Source: Dromaius novaehollandiae (Eukaryota > Chordata > Aves > Casuariiformes > Dromaiidae). From it: a stretch of 64,000 bases of DNA. Below are positions 54,901 through 62,957 of this stretch, piece after piece; the stretch's first letter is position 1, and each line of letters opens with the position of its first letter. Position numbers and translations under genes: made by a program. The notes below the pieces were generated by a model. The model was not told where the DNA came from. It made no database searches and saw only the letters and a program-made list of their open reading frames with translations. The stretch spans positions 8,623,619 to 8,687,618 of the forward strand of contig NC_088105.1 in assembly GCF_036370855.1 (NCBI RefSeq), in the 5' to 3' direction.

Positions 54901-57900
54901 AATGGGACTACAAACAATGAAAAAGCAAGCACTCATGTTATGCAGTGACACCACTCAGAACACTTTCTCCTTCCAAAAGAGAAATTCTTAGCATGCAAAG
55001 ATGGCAAAGAGAGGCTAGCGAATTACAAATGTGATGCCCATATGCTTACCTTGTAATTTCAGTTTGAACTTTTAATGGCTGCACAATAGCAGGGAAAAAA
55101 AAATAAACAAAGCAAAGAATTGGACATCCAAGACATTGCTGCTTGAGGGCCTAAAAAAACATGAATTAAATACAAAGAATTCCTACCAGTGAAAGAACTC
55201 CTTTCCTCCAGGTCAAGAAGGGAAGAAGTTCTATTTTCTCTTTTGGAATAGCTCAGGAGAAAGCCTGAGGAAAACAGCATTCAAAAGTTCCAGAAGCAAG
55301 AAAACAAAAAATTGACTTGTTTTTGAGCTGCCTTACATTAGCCAGAGGACCCTCATCAATATTGCAGCTGGTCCAAGGGTTCCAGTTGGACTGAGGGGGT
55401 GACCATGGAACAACTCCCATTGGACTTTGTCTCTGGGACGGTTCAAAATGCGCCAGCTTTCCAATGTTAATCAGAACTGGGTTCCTGGGATCTTCAGGCT
55501 ATACATCGAGAAGGAAGGTGGGCAGAGAAAGATGAATGCATTAAAACAAGCAGCCCTGGTTGTACATACCGGAGTGGAGTATCTGAACCACACACTCACC
55601 CGTGGCACAATCTCCAGAGACAGCTCCCGTACAATGTTTTGCAGCTGATTTTCTAAGTCAGAAGAGAGCGACACTTCATAGGGTTCCACCTATTAAATGG
55701 AATGCTATTAAATATTTTAAAACTACATGTAGATATACACAAAAATACAGACAATGAAAGTAGGAACTGCAGACTACTAGAGCGTATACTGAACCAGCAA
55801 ATAGTTCCTAGCGCAACAAGGCAAAAAAACATCATCAGTTCAAAACTCACATTCCTGAAACATTTTGCCAACTTTTGGTCCAACGAGAATCTGTGGAATA
55901 CTCTGAAATGTCTAGAGTTTAGTTGAACAGGAAGATACTGGCATATTGGTAACCAAATACCAAAAAAATGCTAAATGTACCAGAGAACTGTATGTAGCAT
56001 GAACAGAACTCTTGGTTTTTTTAAGCTTCTAGAAAATCTATACTGATAAGAGCATTTGTTGCAAGTCCTATTTCATTTCACATGCTATCAAATTCCTTTA
56101 CTGATCCATTCACATACACACTAAGTTGTATTTCTGATATAAATCACTGGCCAGACCAAAAATCGGTCACTTGTCCAAAGAATCAAAATGATTTATTAAC
56201 TTCCAATCTGCTAAATATCAAGTGCAAACACTAACTCACTCCCTCGTCTTCCTAAGAGGGTGCTCGTGTGTCACTAAAACAAAAGCAACAATTTCTGGTC
56301 CTTCTACCAGACTCACCGATTCTCCTTCCTTCTTCTTGGTCTGTCCAGAATAAGGCTCTATGACACCAAGATGGTAGAGTTGTCTAACTAAGGAAAGGGC
56401 ACAGGACTGGGCTGCCAGCTTTTTGTTTGATCCATGCTCACGACCGAAGATCCCTGCAGCACACAAAGCTTAGAGTGGCAGTGGCTGATGATGCAAACAG
56501 CTTCCACAGAGATACTGCTGAGATGAGCTTTGTGACTGTTCACACAAGCCAGGTTTCATGGAAAGACTCTCAACTCTTGATAAATCCAGAGTTCCAACAT
56601 AAAGTTCAACGAGGCCCATTTATCAGCTGACTCACACTACCTACATAATAGTATTTACTGACTTTCTAAGGAGCTCCTGTAGTTAATAAAGGATACTTGG
56701 AGGTCTTTTCTGCCTTCAATACCTAAGGAAGTATGATTATCCTATACCAACTACATTATATAAGCTTTACTGCAATCTCTACATAAATATTACGGAAGCC
56801 CACCTACTGCCTGGGAACACATTAGACACCTGCATTTGTAAGATATGCGAAGGACGAGTTACCAAGACAGACAAAACCTACCATATCCCTTAGGCACTCC
56901 TCTGTGCTCAGAAGAAAAATTAGTGGAAGCATGTAATAGGCAAGGAGTAGAATGCAACAAGCACAGCACACAGAAAAAAAGACTGCACGTCAGGAAACAA
57001 ACATGAACCTTCACCCTTGAAAGTGGCTCCAACATGTAACTATGAAAATCCCTACTCAAGGGTTCTACCTAGTTCTCTGCACCGACATCAATCACCTGCT
57101 AAGACAAAAAATAGAGAGGAACACTTACTTCTGCCCAGCTGCTTCACATAAATGTTCATTTCTGCAATAAAACTCCTGTAAAAGAAAGAACATGAGGGCT
57201 ACAATTATCAAGAGCAGCTGAAATCAACCCTGCCAAAGTAGACACTCTTTCCAGTTTTTTTAGGCAAAGCTCGAAACTCAGCAATATTTTCTTACTTAAT
57301 CCTTACAAAGTAATGGTTTTATCATTTTAAGTGTGTTTTGTTTTTCTCTGAATAGTATTTGAGAAATGAAAACTCATGCAGAAGACCTGCTCGTGTGTAT
57401 TCAGTCAGATGCTCTCAATTCATCAACGACCAGGGTACAATACTAGCGCTTTAGTCCCTTTAACCTCAAGTCAGAAGGTAACAAACTTGCTATCAATATA
57501 ATCAGTAGATCCATTAAGAAGAATCCTGCAAATACTACTGTTCAGCATTGAAATTTAAAGCCACATATTAGGAAATATGCTCCAGACTGTCTGAGACAAC
57601 AATTACAAAGCACATGGCATCTTAATGTAACATGGGCCAAAGTTAATAAATCCCACTAAGAGCCTAGGTTTATTAACCTGGATGTAACACTTGCTACAGC
57701 TACTCTTTTTCTGCATTGCAGTTCCACAGATTTGGCCTGCTCCGAGCACAGACAAAACTAAATCAGGTCACTTTGTCAAAGACTACGTTGGAAGTATCTG
57801 TATAGAAGGAGATGCAATATCTGCGTACTTGAATTTTCAACCCTTAGTTTCATACTCTGTGAACTTAGTCAAAAGTAACTGCGTGCAGCAGAAGTAATAG

Positions 57901-60900
57901 TTTGCCTAGTAGCCCTGTAGCAAATTCCTTTAAAGGTCTACTGGTACATTAATTAGGCTTAAAGGAGTTAGAAAACTACATGTCAATAGCAGATGATGGA
58001 AAATAGATCCATGTTTTTAAAGTCACAAACCTAAGTGCATATTTGTACAAATTAAAAATTAAAGCCAAGTTCTCATAAGATTGGATTTAAACTTGCAAAT
58101 ATGATTCAAGATGTACGACTGGACTTAATCAGACGCAGCTCCTCTTTGAAAACTATGCCTCTGGTACTTCCACAGCTGCAGGCAGAACCCTGCAGCTGCA
58201 TCCTTGATTTCTTGCTGTAAATAGAGAAAAAGGTTAGGCGTTAGAACTCCTTCCTGTACTACTAGCAAACTGACCTTCATGCACAGTGGCTTCATGGGTC
58301 AAAGGCCACTGGCTTTCGGGGACACAACAGCCAATTAAGGCACCGATGCCAGTATGTTTCTCAGCCAGGCCTATAGTCAGCATTCAATCTCATTCTCCTC
58401 CACCTAAGGGGAGAACAGCGACACCAAAATCAGTTTACCGTAGACTCCCATGAGATTGCTTAGTACAGCCTAAGCAGCCCATGTCTGAATAAGCACAGAT
58501 CTTGGTGTCACCCACTGCTACCGTCTTCAACCTGAACAGAAGGCAAAGGCATCCTGCACCACTAAAGGAATCCCAAAAGAGAAAAGCCACATTCCATCCC
58601 TTAATAGTTAGCTCACAGTTTGTATTAGGTGAGCCATATTCATATATACAATTACACTCTCCTTTCAAAATTGAAACAAACTTTCCAATTCCAAATTTTA
58701 CTGCTACTACCAAGTTCTTATACCTACTGACTAAGATTCATTGAAAACAAAAAAATATATATATTTCTCCTTTAAAAATCTGAGATCAAGACTGACACTT
58801 TTCTTATAAAGACTATTACTATAAAAAAAAAAAAATCACACTGCCAATGTGCATGAGAACTGGTATTTCTAAAAACATATATATTACTCTCCTCAAAACT
58901 CCAAAAACATCTGAAATCATTCCTCTCTTGCTCTATGTACCAAAAGGATTAAATCTCATAGAAAAGTTATCACCTTTTGCCCTCTGCCAAAGCAATGCTA
59001 GGACACATTAAGATTGTTTTCTACCTATCTGATCAGCTGCAGGAGATCTTTACAGTTCCCCCTTCTGTCATTCCTTCAAGAGTAATTCACATGAGCTTTC
59101 CTGGGTGTAAGAAATGCTACACCCTGAAATGCTCTCCAGAAGAACAGTAAGCGGGCTGAGAAACATACTGTCACCAATGGCCACCTCATTCTGCCTAAGA
59201 ATATGCATAGTAAATATATGGATTTTAATGCTTTTCCTTGCAGAAAACCTATCAAAATGAACTACAACCTGCAAACTATAGAACAAAAGAAGTGCTCAAG
59301 CACAACACCTGGAACAAACATGTATTAAGTTCCTAGTACTGTACAACCTGTTTTTTGTATTGTTCATTCAAGGGAGAGAAATGCCCTTGCTTGAAAATGT
59401 AAATGGAGATGAAGTGACCAGAAGATAAGTTTTAAATGAGAATTCAAAACTTTGTCACCAATATACATACTTTAAATGCCTTAAATGTTTATAACACTCA
59501 ACCACAAAAGAATACCAGACGTCCGGTATATATTCCAAGTAAGTCTCTCACGGAAGACTGTAATGAGAAAACTCAATTTGTCTTTCCAAAATATAACTCT
59601 CATAGAAAACAAATTTATATAAAACTAGAAAAGGAAAAAAAATCCAGCAGCAGTATGACGTTATTTCTGACCACAGCACATAATTATTTCATAAGAATTA
59701 ACACAATGTCCCAAAGTTTTGATTTTTAAAGACTATTCCAAATAGAGGTAAAAGTTCAAAAACATCAATTCTTTATGCACAATCTGTTACGCATTATTTT
59801 CATTTGGGAGAAGCACATGCAAATTTTCAGTTCACTTACACCCTGCTGATGGAACAGGCAGAAAGTCAAAAAGGATTCAACTGGTTTCAACTGAAACTGA
59901 ACACCCTCAAAACTCCTGCAGGAAGATCACTTTGATTCTGCCAAACTCATGTTTTCCAGTAGAAGATTCTGCTGAAAAACGTTAACCACAATAGAAAGAA
60001 GATGTCCCTGAAGCACATTTCTGGCTAAGCACATGTAAGCATACTTAAGATTTACTCAAATTGTACAAAAGAAACTGCAGTTATACAAACAACCATTGCA
60101 AGCAATTCAGCACTCCCTCCATTCAAATCGATATGTCAGTTGTTAGCTAGGTCACAGAAATCGTTGTAAAAGCCACACATCCACAAAAAACATCAGATAC
60201 AAATTTCTTCAGAGTCACTCAGATCTCAGCACCAACGCTCATCACTCCCATTTCAAGATTTAGGGATGTCACAATTCTGAAACTGGATTAAACAGTCTGC
60301 AAAGCAAGTCAGAGGCACTGAAATGAAGAGAGAAGGCAAAAAACTACGGAAATGAATGAGGTCACACCCTTCACTTATAAAGGACTTAAATTACTATCTT
60401 TCAAACCTTGTTGGCCCTGGTAAAGAATATCACATTCTCACACAGAACTGCAGAGCACTACAAAAAAGCGTGACTAGACACTATCACCAAAAATATTTCT
60501 AACTCTTAATATATAAAAGGTGACTGAAACTACCAGACCTGTTGTGATCAGGCCCCACTTGGGTGTATTTATAGTCTCCCTGAACCTTCTCCTTTTGGAA
60601 AAACTGGTTCAGACGTGCCTTCGCATTTTCCAAGGTCCAATTCCCATGAAGACCAGCATTTAAATCCACTTCTTCTGACTCCAAGGTCTAATAGTAAAAG
60701 AAACATTTAGTTATTGGTTTCTAGTAGATTGCAATTTTAAACATTCTTACAGCAAGTCTTTGAAATAGCTTATCTAGATACTGTAAAATAGTTAAGACTT
60801 CTTTACAGAAAATGCTGAAAAGTCTTCAGTATTTCCTCATTTTTGCAGCAAAACGTCTATACAAATAATCTGATATTCACAGCACCCAGAATGATCTGTT

Positions 60901-62957
60901 TTGTTTTTTAGCTTAAATAAATTAGCTTTGTTAAAAGTCAGTGGGTATACCTTTAACTGAAGTTAAAACCAAGTGCAAAATATCAAATGAAAATTGCAAG
61001 CCTGATTATAAATGCTAATAAATTAAAGGGAGGGAAAGACACCTCTAAGAACTAAAGTAATGGAGAAGAGAATAGAATAAAATAGAATTGAATAGAATGA
61101 CTTACTGCCTGCACTTCTTGTTCCTCTTTCCTTGAATAGTAATCTTTCAAATTTGCTCCCCGATCCCACTGAGATCCACCAGAGCCAGAGCTTCCAGGTG
61201 CTGCACCTGGGCCATTATCTACCAGGGGAAAAAACAAAAACTGTCGTTCCCCCAAATCACATCCTTGGCAATGGAGAAGTACTGCCTGGCGATCTCAGCA
61301 GGACATGAATGCTCCCTCAGTGCTCATGCAGTCAGTCACACCTCTGCCTCAAAACTACGAGTTCAGTCTTCTGTGTGCAGAATTATACTACGTGAAAAGA
61401 AACAAATCTAGAAACACGTATTACACCCACATATATCTAAATTCCAGTTTTCACAGTCTTACCCATCTCAGCCTTTAGAATCAAATGTGGAGGAAGAGGT
61501 CCACCCAAAGTAGAACTGGAACCAGCAACATCTCTAGCTGCTCCATGCATCAGTCCATCAGGGGTATCACCAACTGCTGCTGGCTACAGAAGAAAATGAA
61601 GGGAAACACAGCACCTTTGTACAGAGCAAGTCTTCTTAATATTTAGCTAGAAAACCTTAGGCAGCATAAAGAGCTCACGCATCATTATGCGATAGTAACA
61701 GCCAAAGCTCCTCTTTAAATATGAAAGGAATGCAACTGTAGAATATTTGGCTTTTTGTGGATGTTCTTGAACTGGATTTTCAAACAAGTAGTCCTGACTT
61801 CAAGTTCAGCAATTACAAAACCAATTGCTTGAGCATCCAGGGAAAAATAAGAGATATGGTCCATATTTTATACCCAAGATAACTCAAACAGACATTACGA
61901 ACATACAAAAAAAACCTGTAAGAAAACATATAAAACCCTCCGTAAACAATGAAGTTACAAGTTATCTATAGAGTTTGAATTCTTCCCTTTTTGAAATGTG
62001 TCTATTTAACTAACTGAGCACAAGGCACAGAACATACTCTCCTCATTTAGGATCTAGCTAGGCAGCACAAGGCATCACCATGAAACTAAGTGGTACAACA
62101 GACACGATATAGGTCTTGTTACCATAGGGTCCATCTCGGCTTAGAGACAATGAAGCACTGCTCTAACACAGGTAACTGCTTCAATTAGTCAAACTAACTA
62201 CTTAATGTTATACAGACATACTTATAATGAAACACTGGAAAAAAGTATTCCCTTTCCTCTTGACATTTAACACCTAGCTCCATGCTTTATTTATTGTACA
62301 CTACAACTGTTGTAAAGACAGAATTATCTTCCTCCTCAGCTTTTATGTGATACTCATTGCTGGGACACTTGCATGGCTCGTAAAACACCACAAAAAGCAA
62401 TGATCCTATTTCACACATGAAGAGTTGAGGCATAAAGTGTTTAAAGTTAAAAAATATTCAAATTTCCAATGTCTGCTTCAAAGCAGCTTTGGGGTTTTTG
62501 GTCTGTTTTTTAAATTACACAGCATTATACATCATACCATGCACTTAACACAAAACTCCCAGCATCAGGTGTGAGCACTCAGCACTTTTAACATCAGGCT
62601 GCACCTCACAAGAACTCTGAATTCTATCCCAGCCCCATCGGCTATGCAGACTAACACATATATTTCAGCTTTCCAACACTGCAGGCACAAGTCCTACAGA
62701 TTCAGTCGTCTTCACTGCACACGGGTGCCAAACTGAACTCCAAGAATAAAGTGCACCCAGATGCACAGCATTACAATCAAAGATTAGTCTTTGGTATGGA
62801 GAAAGGAGCAGCTTACCCCAAAAGGAGGAATTTCTTCGCTCTTCATTTCATTCACTCGAACCAAGTAATTGACAAAGTCTCGAGCAGCGTTGCTCTGCGC
62901 ATCTTTCTTGTTAGTGGAATTGCCCATGCCAATGTAGTTAAAGCCTTCTACTCGAAC
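36676..62957 (-). CDS. DHX9: DHX9: ATP-dependent RNA helicase A (26 of 27 coding exons; 5' end missing)
   Basis: Minus-strand segments from 5' to 3': 62817-62957, 61463-61583, 61106-61218, 60539-60687, 57129-57175, 56317-56453, 55600-55689, 55337-55498, 53976-54053, 53435-53626, 52658-52799, 52015-52097, 50607-50763, 49934-50034, 49012-49225, 48704-48798, 48441-48514, 47638-47790, 45808-45968, 43694-43805, 42854-43015, 42573-42700, 41231-41460, 38877-38992, 37855-38055, 36676-36940. They join in phase to 3,624 nt (1,207 residues plus stop); about 38 N-terminal residues lie in an exon off the right edge, so full length is about 1,245 against 1,270 in human. Domain order: rest of dsRBD1, linker, dsRBD2, Trp-rich transactivation segment, DEAH-family helicase core ([34 protein letters not shown]), winged helix, HA2/ratchet, OB-fold, nuclear transport segment, RGG tail. 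DHX9 unwinds RNA, DNA and R-loops, bridges RNA polymerase II with co-activators, and suppresses aberrant dsRNA; mainly nuclear (family knowledge). Confidence 0.97.
37855..38055 (-). CDS. DHX9: DHX9 exon 27 (human numbering): end of OB-fold region
   Basis: Window residues 1053-1120. Acceptor ACTCTAG, donor GTTAGC (non-optimal), phase 2 at both ends. Encodes [20 protein letters not shown] and [20 protein letters not shown], very close to human. The 914-bp intron after it is GC-rich near 37660-37860. Confidence 0.96.
38877..38992 (-). CDS. DHX9: DHX9 exon 26: OB-fold, C-terminal part
   Basis: Window residues 1015-1053. Acceptor CCGCAG, donor GTACGG, phase 0 to 2. Encodes [20 protein letters not shown] and a LVDDW end, matching human [20 protein letters not shown]. 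Confidence 0.96.
39385..39540. other. CpG-retaining, hairpin-capable block in a DHX9 intron
   Basis: Within the 2.2-kb intron 38993-41230. About ten CpG dinucleotides in 150 bp of only moderate GC content, in an otherwise CpG-poor intron. Inverted segments include GAGCC/GGCTC with an inner ATCT/AGAT (39477-39510) and GCTTA/TAAGC around 39443-39463. Possibly a conserved element or an intronic structured RNA; no family recognised. Confidence 0.35.
41231..41460 (-). CDS. DHX9: DHX9 exon 25: OB-fold, N-terminal part
   Basis: Window residues 938-1014. Acceptor TCAACAG, donor GTAAAG, phase 1 to 0. Encodes [60 protein letters not shown] and FGEK; the OB-fold (DUF1605) signature of DEAH helicases, almost identical to human. 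Confidence 0.97.
41691..41712. repeat. C7 run plus (CCA)n
   Basis: C-run followed by CCACCACCACCACCA in the DHX9 intron between exons 24 and 25. Simple repeat. Confidence 0.85.
42573..42700 (-). CDS. DHX9: DHX9 exon 24: ratchet-to-OB linker
   Basis: Window residues 895-938. Acceptor GTTTTAG, donor GTGATT, phase 2 to 1. Encodes [40 protein letters not shown] then PE; matches human with few changes (Ile to Met, Asn to Ser, Ser to Cys). Confidence 0.95.
42854..43015 (-). CDS. DHX9: DHX9 exon 23: HA2/ratchet domain
   Basis: Window residues 841-895. Acceptor GTTTCAG, donor GTATGT, phase 2 at both ends. Encodes [40 protein letters not shown] and [14 protein letters not shown], the HA2 'SDH-ALL' region that contacts nucleic acid in DEAH helicases. 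Confidence 0.97.
43694..43805 (-). CDS. DHX9: DHX9 exon 22: winged-helix/HA2 start
   Basis: Window residues 804-841. Acceptor TTTCAG, donor GTAAGT, phase 1 to 2. Encodes [38 protein letters not shown], carrying the LTPLGR...LPIEPR...KMM signature of the DEAH helicase-associated domain. No ATG opens this exon, so it must be recognised by homology. Confidence 0.96.
44481..44503. promoter_or_regulatory. Tandem AP-1/TRE sites in a DHX9 intron
   Basis: Exact 10-bp tandem TCATGAGTCA x2, giving two consensus AP-1 sites (TGAGTCA at 44484-44490 and 44494-44500) one helical turn apart. Candidate intronic enhancer; could also be chance. Confidence 0.45.
44555..44570. repeat. T16 homopolymer
   Basis: Sixteen T in the DHX9 intron 43806-45807. 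Simple repeat without SINE context. Confidence 0.85.
45290..45395 (+). mobile_element. MIR-like SINE relic
   Basis: CTGCTTAACCCCATCTCAGTTTCTCCTGTA-type order, then ATGAGGATATTGATGG and a GGTTAAATTCC end follows the MIR consensus order (TTACTTAACC, CTCAGTTTCCTCATCTGTAA, ATGGGGATAATAATAG, GATTAAATG) recalled from memory. Oriented antisense to DHX9, in its intron 43806-45807. Confidence 0.5.
45808..45968 (-). CDS. DHX9: DHX9 exon 21: end of RecA2, winged helix
   Basis: Window residues 750-804. Acceptor TTCCAG, donor GTACCG, phase 2 to 1. Encodes [40 protein letters not shown] and [13 protein letters not shown]; the winged-helix entry ([17 protein letters not shown]) and effectively identical to human. 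Confidence 0.97.
47638..47790 (-). CDS. DHX9: DHX9 exon 20: helicase motifs Va and VI
   Basis: Window residues 699-750. Acceptor CAACAG, donor GTGAGA, phase 2 at both ends. Encodes [40 protein letters not shown] and [11 protein letters not shown]. Motif VI (QRKGRAGR) is intact and supplies the arginine finger. The residue after GRAGRVR is Ala (codon 47679-47681) where human DHX9 and most DEAH helicases have Pro. Confidence 0.97.
48441..48514 (-). CDS. DHX9: DHX9 exon 19: helicase motif V
   Basis: Window residues 675-699. Acceptor TCATAG, donor GTGAGT, phase 0 to 2. Encodes [20 protein letters not shown] and IDSCK; motif V (STNIAETS) identical to human. Confidence 0.97.
48704..48798 (-). CDS. 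DHX9: DHX9 exon 18: RecA2 linker
   Basis: Window residues 643-674. Acceptor TTGTAG, donor GTATGA, phase 1 to 0. Encodes [20 protein letters not shown] and [11 protein letters not shown], carrying the LPLHS (motif IVa) block. Confidence 0.96.
49012..49225 (-). CDS. DHX9: DHX9 exon 17: RecA2 start, motif IV
   Basis: Window residues 572-643. Acceptor TTGTAG, donor GTACAA (non-optimal), phase 0 to 1. Encodes [40 protein letters not shown] and [29 protein letters not shown] is helicase motif IV. Confidence 0.97.
49934..50034 (-). CDS. DHX9: DHX9 exon 16: charged insert between RecA1 and RecA2
   Basis: Window residues 538-571. Acceptor CTTGCAG, donor GTATGT, phase 1 to 0. Encodes [20 protein letters not shown] followed by a Lys-rich then Glu/Asp-rich stretch ([14 protein letters not shown]) that is a DHX9-specific, probably disordered loop. 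Confidence 0.96.
50607..50763 (-). CDS. DHX9: DHX9 exon 15: helicase motif III
   Basis: Window residues 486-538. Acceptor ACACAG, donor GTAAAT, phase 0 to 1. Encodes [40 protein letters not shown] and [15 protein letters not shown] is motif III. The reading frame stays open briefly past the donor. Confidence 0.97.
52015..52097 (-). CDS. DHX9: DHX9 exon 14: motif II (DEIH box)
   Basis: Window residues 458-485. Acceptor CTTAAG, donor GTGAGT, phase 1 to 0. Encodes [20 protein letters not shown] then EIHERDIN. The DEIH box (window residues 477-480) is the Mg-ATP binding Walker B; its distance of 94 residues from the Walker A lysine equals the human spacing. Confidence 0.97.
52658..52799 (-). CDS. 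DHX9: DHX9 exon 13: helicase motifs Ia and Ib
   Basis: Window residues 411-458. Acceptor CCACAG, donor GTCTGT (weak: C at +3), phase 0 to 1. Encodes [40 protein letters not shown] and SVMFCTV; PRRISA is motif Ia. The weak donor is required to keep phase into exon 14. Confidence 0.96.
53435..53626 (-). CDS. DHX9: DHX9 exon 12: Walker A (motif I)
   Basis: Window residues 347-410. Acceptor CCCCAG, donor GTAAGG, phase 0 at both ends. Encodes [20 protein letters not shown], the [20 protein letters not shown] block (motif I, Lys at window residue 383) and [12 protein letters not shown]. Confidence 0.97.
53976..54053 (-). CDS. DHX9: DHX9 exon 11
   Basis: Window residues 321-346. Acceptor TTGCAG, donor GTAAGT, phase 0 at both ends. 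Encodes [20 protein letters not shown] then DQELQR, an amphipathic helix preceding the helicase core. Confidence 0.96.
54248..54275 (+). mobile_element. Possible CR1 LINE 3' fragment
   Basis: CCATCCCTGGAAGTCTTTCA then GAAAGACC resembles the CR1 3' region (CATCCCTGGAAGTGTTCAAG, GGAAAGACT) from memory. Only about 28 bp, in DHX9 intron 54054-55336. Confidence 0.3.
55337..55498 (-). CDS. DHX9: DHX9 exon 10: Trp-rich transactivation segment
   Basis: Window residues 267-320. Acceptor GTATAG, donor GTAAGG, phase 0 at both ends. Encodes [20 protein letters not shown] and [16 protein letters not shown]. The three Trp (window residues 298, 305, 308) have the spacing of W332, W339 and W342, which in human RNA helicase A mediate contact with RNA polymerase II (family knowledge). 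Confidence 0.96.
55600..55689 (-). CDS. DHX9: DHX9 exon 9
   Basis: Window residues 237-266. Acceptor TTAATAG, donor GTGAGT, phase 0 at both ends. Encodes [20 protein letters not shown] then [10 protein letters not shown]; linker between dsRBD2 and the transactivation segment. Confidence 0.95.
56317..56453 (-). CDS. DHX9: DHX9 exon 8: end of dsRBD2
   Basis: Window residues 191-236. Acceptor CTGCAG, donor GTGAGT, phase 1 to 0. Encodes [20 protein letters not shown] and [29 protein letters not shown] is the dsRNA-contacting loop and helix 2 of dsRBD2. Confidence 0.97.
56680..56726 (+). mobile_element. Possible CR1 LINE 3' end fragment
   Basis: CTTGGAGGTCTTTTCTGCCTTCAAT resembles the terminal CR1 segment (TTAGAGGTCTTTTCCAACCT), split here as TTGGAGGTCTTTTC and TGCCTTCAATA. 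Located in DHX9 intron 56454-57128. No terminal 8-bp repeat seen. Confidence 0.3.
57129..57175 (-). CDS. DHX9: DHX9 exon 7: dsRBD2 beta strands (47-nt microexon-like)
   Basis: Window residues 175-191. Acceptor TTACAG, donor GTAAGT, phase 2 to 1. Encodes [15 protein letters not shown], the beta1-beta2 part of dsRBD2 (human SFIAEMTIYIKQLGR). Only 47 nt, flanked by 3,363- and 675-bp introns. Confidence 0.95.
58173..58198. repeat. 10-bp perfect inverted repeat, 6-nt loop
   Basis: CAGCTGCAGG, loop CAGAAC, CCTGCAGCTG within DHX9 intron 57176-60538. Each arm also contains a CAGCTG E-box and a PstI-type CTGCAG palindrome. Confidence 0.85.
60539..60687 (-). CDS. DHX9: DHX9 exon 6: start of dsRBD2
   Basis: Window residues 126-175. 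Acceptor ATTAG, donor GTCTGG (weak), phase 0 to 2. Encodes [40 protein letters not shown] and YTQVGPDHN; helix 1 of dsRBD2. A second GT (GTAGTT) lies 5 nt downstream but would shift the frame into an early stop. Confidence 0.96.
61106..61218 (-). CDS. DHX9: DHX9 exon 5: inter-dsRBD linker
   Basis: Window residues 88-125. Acceptor TGGTAG, donor GTAAGT, phase 1 to 0. Encodes [20 protein letters not shown] and [18 protein letters not shown]; the [20 protein letters not shown] part is shared with human, the Gly/Ser part is variable. Confidence 0.95.
61463..61583 (-). CDS. DHX9: DHX9 exon 4: inter-dsRBD linker
   Basis: Window residues 48-88. Acceptor TCTGTAG, donor GTAAGA, phase 0 to 1. Encodes [20 protein letters not shown] then [14 protein letters not shown]; the GPLPPHL-LKAE motif anchors it to human, the rest is divergent linker. 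No open frame begins here, so it is easily missed. Confidence 0.9.
62395..62475 (-). mobile_element. MIR-like SINE relic (antisense to plus strand)
   Basis: CCTATTTCACACATGAAGAG then TTGAGGCATAAAGTG and TTTAAAGTT parallel the reverse complement of the MIR 3' half (CCCATTTTACAGATGAGGAA, CTGAGGCACAGAG, GTTAAGT), recalled from memory. Located in DHX9 intron 61584-62816. Confidence 0.45.
62817..62957 (-). CDS. DHX9: DHX9 exon 3: C-terminal half of dsRBD1
   Basis: Window residues 1-47. Acceptor TTTGCAG, donor GTAAGC, phase 0 at both ends. Encodes [20 protein letters not shown] then [20 protein letters not shown]; the [20 protein letters not shown] segment is the dsRNA-binding loop and helix 2 of dsRBD1. 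The preceding exon with the start codon (about 38 residues) is not in the window. Confidence 0.97.
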
